64,000 bases of DNA from Isoetes taiwanensis (lineage: Eukaryota > Streptophyta > Lycopodiopsida > Isoetales > Isoetaceae), in contig JAJEKV010000034.1 in the NCBI GenBank assembly GCA_021234155.1, positions 808,001 to 872,000 on the forward strand, in the 5' to 3' direction. Under the pieces are notes generated by a model. It ran no database searches. It was not told the DNA's origin and saw only the letters and a list, made by a program, of their open reading frames with translations. The translations under genes and the position numbers were made by a program. Positions 48,092-59,309 of the stretch are shown here, one piece after another (positions within the stretch are counted from its first letter, which is position 1; each line of letters begins with the position of its first letter).

Positions 48092-48092
48092 A
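47255..48092 (+). pseudogene. 5'-truncated LINE ORF2 C-terminus with (AAAT)n tail
   Basis: The plus strand reads RLWNQIKAVQKTFL, ILAESGIFPLEIEAL, HAWARKWGI, then GRWSKPPREARLCKIC followed by a Cys/His motif ending HHTFIQCPGY (near 47860). This is the same C-terminal motif type as in the LINE at 35230, but the sequence is a different family. In-frame stops occur near 47420, 47620 and 47728. The copy ends in AAAT repeats at about 48059-48092, a typical LINE tail. Confidence 0.75.
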
Positions 48093-48609
48093 CTAGCAAA
48101 ATGCACACCAGAAGATTGTGGCAAGGTCTTTTGTATTAGAAAATGGCTAGGCATTTATCTAGTCAAGCTTGAAAGTATGGTCTAGTAGGTCTTTGTTTTG
48201 TTTGGCATTGTGTAGTTTGATCTTTTTCGATATCCTTCAATGTAAGTTAAACTGGTATATAAAGTTCAACTTAAAAATCCCTTGAGATCAATTGATATGC
48301 TCGGCCTCTTCTGGAAAGATCTTTTATGTTTCATGGCTGCTGGTCGTTTTATCTTTTTAGACAATGCCAAGGTCACCACTTTAGGGTCAAGATACTTCCT
48401 CTTCTGTGATGCCTCCACTATCATCTTATCATCATTTGACCAAGATGAAAAGAAAGGAGGATATATGGCAAACAATTGGGTTTCCGTTCTGCTCTGCCAT
48501 AATGAAATAAATACAAACTGCTTATCTTATCTGGTAACATCCCAAGTTGATTGTTCTAAAACTGCCCTACTCTCGTACGCCTATACCTTTCTGCTCTATC
48601 ACATTTATA

Positions 48610-49040
48610 CCTCAGTTCCAATAACTTTAAAGGCATATTTAGACCTCACTTCGAATAACTTTCGGGTAGCATTCCTAAAGAGCCGTGTAATTGTTCTATT
48701 CTTGATTGGTTAGACTTTCAATAACTTTACAGGCAACATTCCAGTTGAGCTATCTGCTCTTGAAAATCAGTATCTTGGGAAGAATAAGTTGACAGTTACT
48801 ATCCCAGATTTAAGCAAGCTCTAAACTTTATTTATTTGTCATGCAAGATACCCACTTAGTTGAGAGATCTTACATCTCCATAAGTTGAAACTGTATTCCA
48901 ATAGCCCAAATAGAATACCATCTAATTTTGATATTTCAAACTTTGTGGTCATAGAAGTACAACGTAATAATTTGGGAGGACAAATTCCACCTTTATATTT
49001 TAAAATTTGGAGAACAAATGGTGGCAAATTCCAGCCATAA
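48610..49040 (+). pseudogene. Leucine-rich-repeat (receptor-like) gene fragment
   Basis: With frame changes, the plus strand reads LDLTSNNFR, then NNFTGNIPVELSALE, LGKNKLTVTIPDLSKL, and NNLGGQIPP near 48980. These are plant-specific LRRs (LxxNxLxGxIPxx) as found in LRR receptor kinases. Stops and frameshifts interrupt every repeat. No kinase domain or signal peptide is present. Confidence 0.65.
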
Positions 49041-49059
49041 GCATTTTTAAGAATCACTT

Positions 49060-50550
49060 CGAGAATTGTGCAATTTTCATAGTCTTAGATAGCATACAAT
49101 AATCTGGAAGGCACAATATTTTAATTTATTGGTACCTTGAATAAGATACAACTCTGGATCTTTCAAATAATAAGTCTAGAGACAACCTACTTACAAAAAC
49201 ACTAACCGTCAATCACATTATTATGGGACTACTATAACTTGGAAACGCCAGATTCTGTATTTTTCCAAAATAAGCGAATCCTTTGATGTGTCTAACAAAC
49301 TTGAAGCTGCTCCACTGAATCCAAAACCAAAAGATGGAAATATTTAAACCAAACAAATTGTATTGAAAGCTTGTCAAGATCCACCCTTGCAAATGCTCTT
49401 CTAGACACAGAAAACAAAAACCCACTGCAAGTGAAACATGCCTGCAGTAACACAAAGGCTTGATGATGTAATAGGTTGCTTACTGACAAAAATTTCCCAC
49501 CTTGAACACCCATGCTTAGGTTCACATATTGTTGCCGCTCCAGATTCTATGGATGAATAGCTGTGCTCTACATGCACATTTGATAGATATACGATGTAAC
49601 GACTAGAAAAGAAGGCATTTTTGCTTCCTTTTTCAGGAGGATGTGTCATCAAAGAATGTTAGGATTGCATCCACATAGGTTTTATCATGCAGAAAGTTAA
49701 TAACAACCAGATAGAAAGTGCATAAGCAAATTAACGTTTCAGCAGTGCATTTCTGACTTGCACATTGTCCCTTGAGCAGAAAATAACATACCTGAAATTT
49801 ACAGTTGTATCCAGGCCATAATAGTGAAGCTTCAGCATACGACGACCTTCTGTAACCAATACTGCATTTACTGTCATAAGGAGGAAAACTGTTGGAAGCA
49901 GGAACATGGAAGGCCCCAAAATAATGGCTCCAGGCTCTGCAGGCACCACATATGAGACCTGTCACAAAACATCAAAGCACGAATTAATTAATTAGAGAAT
50001 TTCAGAATTCTCGTTTAGCATGAAATAGGTTCTTGGTTGTCTATAAAACACCATAAGTGGTTGCAACAGAGTAAAAGTTGTCGTTTTTTTCACTGATTTT
50101 CGGTCACAACCAGCGATGTATCCGATTTCGACATGTATAAGGCTATCCCAAGCTCCTTTCAGAGTAAGAGCAGTCCACAAAAAAGAGTTAAAATACTCAG
50201 CAGGATCGCGATGGCGAAGATTTGAAGCTGCTTAGCTAGCCCATGGATATAAGATCACAAGTTCGTTAAGGTCTACATATGGATGAAAGGAAAACAAAGT
50301 GATAGTGAAGATCGCGGCGGCGAACATTTTGAGCTGTTTAGCTACCCATCTGATTCGAATTTTTAACTTAGAAGAAGTCTGTAGAAGGCAATCATTCTAA
50401 GAAAGTGCTAGCAAATATCGAGTCACGGAAAGTTTAGACAAGAAACAAAACCCAAACAATAAGAAAACTCAAAGATGTGGAAATCTTCAAAGCCTTGTAA
50501 GTTATATTCCTCAAATATAGCAATGTACATTACTTTGCCAGAGGGGCAGA
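49060..50550. other. No firm gene; one exon-like minus-strand segment
   Basis: At 49797-49960 the minus strand has an open frame with a hydrophobic segment (MFLLPTVFLLMTVNAVL) followed by EGRRMLKLHYYGLD, ending at a splice-donor-like site. I do not recognise it. Other parts are AT-rich. Related 'gcggcgaa...agctgcttagcta' blocks at about 50205 and 50310 form a short direct repeat. Confidence 0.35.
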
Positions 50551-53500
50551 AATTAATCCATCTGGATTTCTGATACTGATTCAGGTACAACACCTATCTC
50601 AGCAGCTATCCTAGCAACATGTTCCTGGCCCCTTTCTATAACCTCGACTGTGTCCATCTCCGTATAGCCTATTACATCTGGGATGTCTATAGACATGGCC
50701 TGTGCAAGGAGTTGGATATGTGGATCCGGTCCTTCCGTCTCAATATCCATAGCGCTGCCTTCGACCGATGCACCACTCTGCACACCACAGGCGATATCAG
50801 GTGCATGGAAGAGCTTCTTTTTCTTGGCTACAACCTGATGCTTTGTCAGGATCATTTGTAGTGTCTGCATTCTCCTCTTCAACTGTCTCCCCAGTGCCCT
50901 GGCAAACCATTTTTTCAAGCTTATCCAAGAAAGCCCTCAAAATCGGCATACTTTTCCCTGGCTTTCGAAAGCAATACTTTTCTTTCCCTGCATTAAGGCG
51001 ACACGGGAAGCCGTACCTGTTGAGAAGAAATCAAGGACACAACCATCCTTGGGCACAAGCTTGTCAACAATGTAGTAAGCATATGATGTCTTCAACTGGC
51101 ACTTCAGCACGTGATCACCTTCCATTCCGACAAACTTGTATCTGGGTTTACCCGTGAAGTAAGTCTGCCATTTTTTTTTTTTTTCATTTTCTCATCAGTT
51201 TCTTCGTTACCAGTGACAGGCATTGGTGGCAAGGGGGTGTTCTTTGGTGTTGTGCTCACCGGTGTCAAACGAAGCTCCAGCTCTGGCAATATCGAGGTTA
51301 CCCTGGAGTCGCTTCTGTTAATGCACATATGGGTGATGTAATACTGATATTCCTTCACCTTTTTCTTGTTCACCCATCCTTGCTCGTCATATGTGTCTAC
51401 AGAAATGTGGGACCCGCCTTGAATTTGTTTCTGACTATACAAGCAATCTGGCAAGTTCACAGACCGCATCAGAATCACCAGGTGATAAATATTAGCAGTT
51501 GTCATGCTGGATATTCTTGTAAAGAGTTCCATGTACTTTTTGCAAGTCCATAATGTAGAGAATCCCCTAATGTCAATGAACACCAAAGTTGCATTCTCAG
51601 ATACTGGAATGGACGTAGGAATCCCTTCCTTTGTCACAGCGTGAACAACATTTTTCTTTTCTTTGATTTTGATAGCCTCTTCAGGTTTCAAAATCGATCT
51701 AATGGGTTCTAAAAATGCAACGGGCAAATTACCCACGACGTGATCTTTATTGTAATTGGCTTTCACGTACTCTGTATCCGAATCAGATATATCAAGAATC
51801 CGCTGTTCTGTGAAAGCAGGAAACTCAGACAGCAATTCTTCGAAGGAAGAGTATTCTTTCTGAAGCAACGTGGAAGCGTAGGACAAAATCTCTTTGCGCA
51901 TGAAGGTCAAGCTTCTAATGTCAATGGCGCCTGCTTGCAATCAAACCTGCCATGATATCCGGCTTGCACCTTAATGTATGTTTTTCCTTCCAAAATCTCA
52001 TCAAGAACCTGAGAAACCTCTGCATTAGACATGCCTCTAAGGTATCTTAACCAGGTTTTGTTGAAGAAGTCCTTCGTGGGCTTATCAGGAAAATCTCCAT
52101 GTTCATCACAGAGTTTTTTGCCCACCCATTTGTTGGCCACTTCCATTAATTTTTTGAAGACCCGCTCCTCCATAAAAATAAACTGTTTTTCGTCTTTTAG
52201 CTCCTTCACCTTCAATGTTGTAGTAGCTATCTTATGGAAGTCCTAAAAAATAAATGTCAGGAAAATCGCGGCCGCGATGTTGATGAGCTAAGAAAAGAAA
52301 AATACCTTCCATGCCGATGTTGTGGCAGTACCAATGGGACCTTGCGGAGGACATCCATACGCCTTATGTTGGTGCCGTAGCTGTTGAAGCTTCTCTATCA
52401 ATGGCTCTCTGTATACGGTGTTAGCAATGACTTCATTGCACTGAATGCTCAATTCAATATATTCTCTATCTGACAAATTTCCATTAAGCACTCTGGTTCT
52501 TCTCCTGGCGCAGGCTTTAGCAAACTCAAGCCGTTGTTCCAGCTCTCCAACAACACCGCAAAGCAATTGAGCTGCACATATACTATGGTTACCAAAAATT
52601 ATCCAAAATTTCTTGCCCCTCAAATCAGCTTATGTGTTCCACGTGATCTTTTTCCTGAAATAATGTACACTTATAAGTTCGGAAGCCACAAAACAAAAAT
52701 GATGCACAATAACAATCACCTGATAATCGGGTCGAAGGGGACAACGTCGGCCGGTGTGAGCACCTCCATAAGATACGTCTTGAAGCTCTTCACAAGTGTT
52801 TGCACATGGTCGTTTGAACGCATTCGATGCGTGAGATTAGCAGGAGCTGGCTCGCAATAAAAAATAGAGACCTTCATAAACCAGTTCACACCAAGCGGAT
52901 AAAACCGCTTAAACTGTTCAAGCTTCTGTGCAGTTTGTTAAGCCAACTTACGTTCTTCCTCGGGATTGAATTTAAGCTCCGTCGGCAGTTCAGAAATAAC
53001 GGGCCATGCTAAGCTCTTCGAGGATGAAACACAAGGCCCCCAAAAAGAAACTGTTATTGGTATTTTGTGTTATTTTTTGTGTTAAAGTACTAAGATAAAC
53101 TAATATTACTTTGTGGGTTAATATGTTGAATAACTAGATGCAGTTAAATAGCGAGGTTCATATTTAAGGTTTTTCAATGTGGTATATCCATATAGTAAGC
53201 ACCTATATCTTTTCATTATGGTTTTCTGGTATAGTTTTCAAATATGGTTCTTTGTGGTGGTGATTTTTCTTGGTTTATTGATATGTTCTTATGCTAAGTG
53301 ACATAGTGTCCAATTAATAGTTTAGGTTGTAAAGCAATAATGTCTTTAGCTTTAAAGAACTGGGCAACTCATAGTGGTGTCCCAACAAACTCATGGATAC
53401 CTTGTCGCATAAACCATTGATGTTGTAGAATAAAGACTTCACTCACGTTTCTCATTAAAATAACTAATAGTTTACCTCTCAACATAAACAAGTTTTCTAT

Positions 53501-53734
53501 CAAAATAGATAATGGCTTTGCATCTTTAAAACACATATTTTACATTATGTAATGGATATTAGTGTAGTAGAAAATCTGTTTCTAGGGCAAAGGTTTATAT
53601 ATGCGTAAACCGCCACGTTCTTTTTTGTTGCAGTATTTTAGGATTGTCGACACAAATTGTTGCCAATTTCGTTTTAGATTATTTGAGAGGGGCAGCACTT
53701 TGGCTAGCTTTCACACAACAGTGCAGCAGGCTAA

Positions 53735-54843
53735 GGCCCTTTTTCCACGGCAGGAGTAAAATATGGCTGTCCCAATGCAATAAGACAGCATATAAGACTC
53801 CATGTCATCTCCACGTCATGTCTCAGATAAAGACCTTTCCCACTAATTTTTATGCGACATGTCCTAAATATATAAGACAACTCTTATATTTTACGCTTTT
53901 CCAACGCACTCCATCAAAAGAAGAACGAAGAAAACGCTAAGGTGTGCGTAGAAGAACAAAGAAGCACACTAAGATCTCTGTGGAGAAATCGGACAAACCT
54001 CGATGCGAATCGAGGAAAAAATGGATTCGGATTGAAGAACCTTGGTTGTAGGAAAGAAAATCCGAAATTTTCGTAATGTTAATATTTCTATCGAATTTGA
54101 AGAACTGTTCAATTCTGCAGAAATCTTTGTGTAGCCCGAGTTCAAATCTCGGTACACAAACATTCAAACTCTGCAGAACCTCCCATTCTCGTACACAAAG
54201 AACTGCCGGGATCTGTTTGCAGGGATCTGTTAGAAGGATCTGTTAGCCGGGATCTGTCTTCTTTTGTCGGATCTGTTAGAAGGATCAGCATCGACATCTT
54301 CAAAAGAAGGAGAAGAGGGCTCTACATTTGAGCCAGATCTCTGGCTAAATGAAGAATACCCATCACCAAGAAGTTACTCATTCAAATTTCTACGGTAAGA
54401 ATCAGGATCCGTCAAAGTAATCTCTCTTACGGTAATCTCTGTAACCCAGATCGAAATACCCAGATCCCTGTTCCCAGATCGAAATACCCAGATCCCTGTT
54501 CACAGATCGAAATACCCAGATCCCTGTTCGGAATATCCAGATCGAAATCCAGATGAATACCAGGCTCCACTTCTTGGCGCTCCGCTTCTGTGCTCCACTA
54601 AAAATTCTTTTATTTGAGACGTCCTTCATCTGCGGCAACAAAAGGCACTCATTGGCTGCATTTTGCAGTCGCAAATTGTGGCGGGGGGTTTTCCCCGGAA
54701 GAAAATGCGACATCAAAAGTGTACGGAATGCAATTGAGACATGTCCCATAAGTATCCGTGGAAAAGCCAACGGGTCTTATTTTCTTAGGTGGACCAATCA
54801 AACTCCAAAAAATTTAGGACAAGGTTGCCATGGAAAAAGGGCC
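53735..54843. mobile_element. PIF/Harbinger-like element with TAA target duplication
   Basis: The left end GGCCCTTTTTCCACGGCA is mirrored by TGCCATGGAAAAAGGGCC at the right. TAA flanks both ends (53732-53734 and 54844-54846), the 3-bp duplication typical of PIF/Harbinger and Tourist elements. At 1109 bp with no long frame it is non-autonomous. It is nested in the CACTA-like element, so it is younger than that insertion or moved with it. Confidence 0.85.
54445..54528. repeat. Three tandem copies of a 28-bp unit
   Basis: The unit 'cccagatcgaaatacccaga' + 'tccctgtt' repeats at 54445, 54473 and 54501 with one base change. A related region upstream (54205-54285) repeats 'ggatctgttagaagg'. Confidence 0.95.
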
Positions 54844-55385
54844 TAATTCGGATGCAAATTGTACAAAAGAGTTTCTTATTTGTTTAAAAGAAAGGGTACA
54901 GATTTATTACTGGTTTTTTGAGAGGGCAAGCATTGCTGCTCATCCCCTTCAGTCCCCACTGTATACAATCAAGACATTAGCAAAGCAGGAAAAAGAAAGC
55001 ATCTGCATGTGGCGCCATTAAGAAGGTCCATTCTTCAAAAAAGTTTTCTCGTTCTATTATTTTCGAAAGGCCAGCTCTTTTGCCAGCCCCCATTTGGTAC
55101 AATCTTATGTGAACGTTTCTGCACAGGCGAAGTGAGACTTGTTAGATATGACTTGCATATTTGGTAGTTGCATGCGTAATTCATTTGACTAAAACCTGCA
55201 AAATAAATACATATCCATGATTTTTTATTAGAACTATAGGGCACAGGGGACAAGGAATCCAAGGGGATGGAAGTATAATCTTACCTTCGCTTTAAAAGAT
55301 GACCGCCACTAGTTGAAGCTGGATTTAGGAGCCTTTTTGGCTCACCCAGGGCAGATTAAACAAAATCCTTCCCCCTTGTTTCAGA

Positions 55386-55882
55386 TTATGTAACAAATAA
55401 CAGACAACTGATTTTTGCAACAAATCTATGCATCAAAACTATGGATACAAGAAATCGAACAGGATTTTGTTTAAAGTCTGATTTTACCTTTGCATTAGAT
55501 TTACCATGTGCACAGCTTGAAGAGCTCATCTGCTTTTGGTAAGTCGGAATCCTATATTTTGCATGACAAGAAAATGCCTTAAAGATTACGGTTTTACCTG
55601 CAGATCCCATCCCAAAGTAGATTCTTCTTGCTTGTAAGAAAATGAAAGAGTGCAAGCAAGTCCACATTTCAATCCCTTCAGAGCTTCATATCCTAAATAC
55701 GTGAATACCTGAATGATGCCAGAACTCTGCAGTTGAGTGGGCCGTAATGGCTGCAAGAAGAGCTTCCGGAGGCAGCAACTGGTGAAATCAAGGAAGAACA
55801 AGGGCGTGATTGCATTGTGAGGCCATTTTCGGCTCACATAGAACAGAGCATCGGATTTCGATACTACCCTAGATGAGGCCAA
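55386..55882 (-). other. Unrecognised exon-like open frames inside the CACTA-like element
   Basis: The minus strand has an open stretch from a 'ttagggttt'-containing leader (about 55890), with splice-like sites near 55712 and 55605. Peptides such as GYEALKGLKCGLACTLSF are coding-like. This may be a captured host gene 5' part. No family recognised. Confidence 0.3.
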
Positions 55883-56079
55883 CGTTAGGGTTTATTTGCA
55901 TAGGTTGTCCTTTTTAGGGCTTATCTTGCACAGACGGCCTAGATATCCCCATCCCATATCTAACGGATGTGCATTGTTCTTTTAAAAGGTCTCCCAATGA
56001 TTTTTTTTTTTTGGGGTATTATTTTGTAAAACTGGCATGGTATATAATTTTGTTCGGCTTCAAGGTTTTTTGTGATGAC

Positions 56080-56300
56080 ATTCTGGCATGGACCAGTGGG
56101 ATCTCGCGATCGGCGTTAGCCAGGAGCGGGTCACCGGCTATGCATGTCAGAACAAAAATCTTGAAGCCACAATATCGTATTTGGGGAGCTAATTCGGCAC
56201 AGGGAGCTATTTCAGCGGTCATGGCGCTGCTACGGTGTATTCTGGCTATGGCAACTCCTTGCTCTGCGACTTTTGTGCAGCAAATCAAGGTAATAGAAGA
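56080..56300 (+). other. Unrecognised exon-like open frame inside the CACTA-like element
   Basis: The plus frame includes SAVMALLRCILAMATPCSAT and ends QQIK at a GT splice-donor-like site near 56288. Possibly another captured fragment. Confidence 0.25.
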
Positions 56301-57112
56301 AAAACTGGCAAAGTAGGAGAAAAGGCGGCAAGTCCGGCAATATTGTTTTCGGCAATTCAGTTGTCTGTTTTCTCTATTTTCTAGTGAGATTTTTGAGATA
56401 TTCTCAGTATATATGACGCGGCCAGAGGTATAATATCTCGCTAGAAACCTTCTGATGCCATGGCAAGCTTCAAAACTTGTCCATTGTAAGTCGGATTCAA
56501 GCTAGGCCCTATTGAAAAAAACACAAAAAAAGAAAGAACATACTTGAAGAAAAGACCGGCTGGAAACTAGAAATGCAGAATGGTAGACCCAAATACCATT
56601 CTGCAATGGAGGGGAATGCCATATGGCAGTGGTAGGTTCATTTTGATTTTAGAGGAATATCATTGGATTAATTTGAGCATCAATTCTCGATCTTGTACTA
56701 GGCTAATCCTAAGGTCATGATGTATTGTTGTCTTGGATTATTTTCTGAAAACATCTGCTTTCTTGATGTCATTGTGCATATTGCCTTGTCTTTTAGAAAT
56801 ATATGGAAGTTGTGTAGCAAAGAATAGATATGATAAAGTAAAAATTCAGACTATACTGGTGATCCTCAACTGATAAAGGCTAATCATTCTGATAGTGCAT
56901 TTATTTGCAAAATCCTTCATGCTTTCTAGATTTACCCATTCCACATATATAATGGGTATGTACAATATGACACTAGTAGGTTTCATGCGCCAAGATCGTG
57001 CGCCCAACTATGGATAATGCGATTATGAAATTGTGGTACAAGCCTCTGAAACTTTGATCGGTTCTTTATATCTTTGTGTTCCTTTGCAAAGGCAGGGTAC
57101 CGAGTACTTTTA

Positions 57113-57286
57113 TCCCTACTTTTCTTTTCTTTTTCTTTTTCTTTTTCTTTTTCTTTTTCTTTTTCTTTTTCTTTTTCTTTTTCTTTTTCTTTTTCTTTTT
57201 CTTTTTCTTTTTCTTTTTCTTTTTCTTTTTCTTTTTCTTTTTCTTTTTCTTTTTCTTTTTCTTTTTCTTTTTCTTTTTCTTTTTCT

Positions 57287-57343
<57 letters not shown>

Positions 57344-57423
57344 TTTTTTTTCTTTTCTTTTTTTTTTCTTTTTTTTTCTTTTTCTTTTTCTTTTTCTTTT
57401 CTTTTTCTTTTTCTTTTCTTTTC

Positions 57424-57454
<31 letters not shown>

Positions 57455-57696
57455 TTCTTTTCTTTTTCTTTTTCTTTTCTTTTTCTTTTCTTTTTCTTTT
57501 CTTTTTCTTTTCTTTTTTTCTTTTCTTTTTTTTTCTTTTTCTTTTTTCTTTTCTTTTTCTTTTTCTTTTCTTTTTCTTTTTTTTTTTCTTTTTCTTTTTC
57601 TTTTTTCTTTTTCTTTTTCTTTTTCTTTTTCTTTTTCTTTTTCTTTTTCTTTTTCTTTTTCTTTTTCTTTTTCTTTTTCTTTTTCTTTTTCTTTTT
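57113..57696. repeat. 584-bp CTTTTT-type polypyrimidine tract
   Basis: Nearly pure C/T on the plus strand, mostly (CTTTTT)n with pure T interruptions in the middle (57302-57322 and others). All long Lys/Glu or Phe/Ser/Leu open frames here are products of the repeat and are not genes. Confidence 0.98.
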
Positions 57697-59309
57697 GAAA
57701 TTGTGTATAAAGCCTATGCAATAATTTAGATGCCCCTCTAAATTGGAATTGAAGCACAAATGCTCCTTTAAATGGGAATTGAAGCAGGTTCTTTTTTAGA
57801 AGCTCAACACTTCGCCATTCCATTAACACCAGGTTCAATTTGGAATCTTTTAGTTTCTTAGTGGTTGAGGAATGTGAAGGCAAGTTTATCATCCATAGAT
57901 ATATTCAATAACATATTAAATCGAATCCTTAGGAATCTAATAAATATTGCGATGGATTTTAAAGGAGTTGAGTACCGCGAGTAGAACTAGATATCTATTC
58001 TCTTTAACACCATTCCAACTTTACACAAATCTCCTTGGCAGCAACGGTGGCTGCATTTCCAGATATTATGGCATATCCCTCATACTTCAAGTTGACACTA
58101 GGTTAACTTCTGGAAGTTTAGCTTGAGGTCCACATCATTTTGAACTAGCGCAAAGTTGCATAAGCGAAATGCTTGTGCCGCCCTTGGCTGCCACGATACA
58201 TTTCTTGTACAATATAATACACAAGGTCAATCCAGAATTTAGTATTATGTGCTCAATACCATGCACTCAATGTTTGCCTACCTCTTAATTTCAATAGCTA
58301 CTTAGACCTTACTTAACTATTCATTTCCATCTTGTGAGAAACAACCTTGTTCACATCCTTTCTTCCTTCAATATAACATCATTACTATAAATTCTATTCT
58401 ATTCTTACTATTTCTTAATTGTAGTCCCTCTGATAGTTGTATAAATTGCATGTTCCTTTCTTTGTGTATCTAAGTGTCGAGCAAATAATTATTACGTCAA
58501 ATGGTAGGTAGGCAAGTTGTATTCTTAGTTCACAATGAGGTGAGTGGTGGTTATTACTATCTTGGCTTAATGCATGCATTTATGCATTTATTGCACGCAT
58601 AAATTTGTTCAAATGCCCATCAAATATGTCAAAGGGATATGAAAGCAAGGAACAATTTTTGCTTACCATATGGTTTTGACAAAATGACAATCTTTATCAT
58701 CTCATTTATACCACCATGGCATAAACAAATGCTCATACATGAACAACTAGATATACACCAAAACAAAAGGAAAAGCATATTCTTATTATCCATGGTTGTT
58801 GAACAAACATAACTAACCTTCAAATCATGCACTTAAACATCCAGGGGTTTTAACAAACCACTCCTAGTTTTACTAAATCAATGCTAGTTTTAATAAACCA
58901 CTATGTTATACACAGCTTGTATTGAAATCATCTACTAAACTATAACCAGTTTTAGCAAACCACTATATCATTATTAACTAGCATTAATAATCATGTTGTA
59001 AGCCACTATTGGTTTCGATAAACCGCTATAGCATGTGGTTTTCTTCTCTCAAATGAATTGTTGTATAAAAGACCACATCTATGATGGTTTTCAGATGATC
59101 TAATATTGTTTTTTTATGGTTGTTCATTTTTGGGGGCCTTGTGAAATACCTGTCACGGAAGGGGGCGTACGAGATGACGAAGGCTCTCCACTGTCTGAAG
59201 TAGTCAGTTTGCGGAGGTTGATCATGAACTTTGAAATCTTGTTGGGGACTGTAGTATCTTTCGTTACAAGAGGGGGAGCACAAATAGCCAAAGGCTGAGT
59301 AGCACACTG

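Larger units (their letters stand above)
53030..59143. mobile_element. CACTA-like non-autonomous element inserted in an exon
   Basis: The left end CACAAGGCCCCCAAAAA at 53030 is mirrored by TTTTTGGGGGCCTTGTG ending at 59143, with AAA as a 3-bp target duplication (53027-53029 and 59144-59146). The first eight bases match the element at 15376. Subterminal regions are rich in 'aaccac/tagtttta' motifs (58850-59130) and their complements (53060-53540). The 6.1-kb interior contains a nested PIF/Harbinger-like element, exon-like fragments on both strands, and a long CTTTTT tract. No transposase was recognised. It splits the ParB/methyltransferase-like gene. Confidence 0.85.
50553..59306 (-). pseudogene. 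Decayed gene with ParB-like and permuted DNA-methyltransferase-like regions, split by a transposon
   Basis: Minus strand. The 5' exon runs from about 59306 to 59144, is cut by the element at 53030-59143, and resumes at 53029 down to about 52722. Taking out the element plus one AAA duplication gives one frame through the junction (PPSVTGIS + SSKSLAWP). Exon 52300-52656 carries GKKFWIIFGNHSICAAQLL, like the GxHRxxAA core of ParB/Srx domains. The exon at about 51910-52250 continues it. The next part (51104-51940) has VFIDIRGFSTLW where a beta-class N4/N6 methyltransferase would have its DPPY motif. A later part (50937-51125) has GCVLDFFSTGTASRVALMQGKKSIAFE, a SAM-binding motif I. Motif IV before motif I is the beta-class permutation. 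Breaks: TAA stops near 52938 and 52632, frameshifts near 51940, 51180 and 50840. Function is inferred only. Confidence 0.6.

Noticed and set aside
48059-48092. AAAT repeats as a simple microsatellite only
   Set aside because: Their position directly after a LINE ORF2 end makes them a LINE tail.
57033-57892. Long open frames of Lys/Glu or Phe/Ser/Leu on both strands
   Set aside because: They are translations of the CTTTTT repeat and have no coding signal beyond it.
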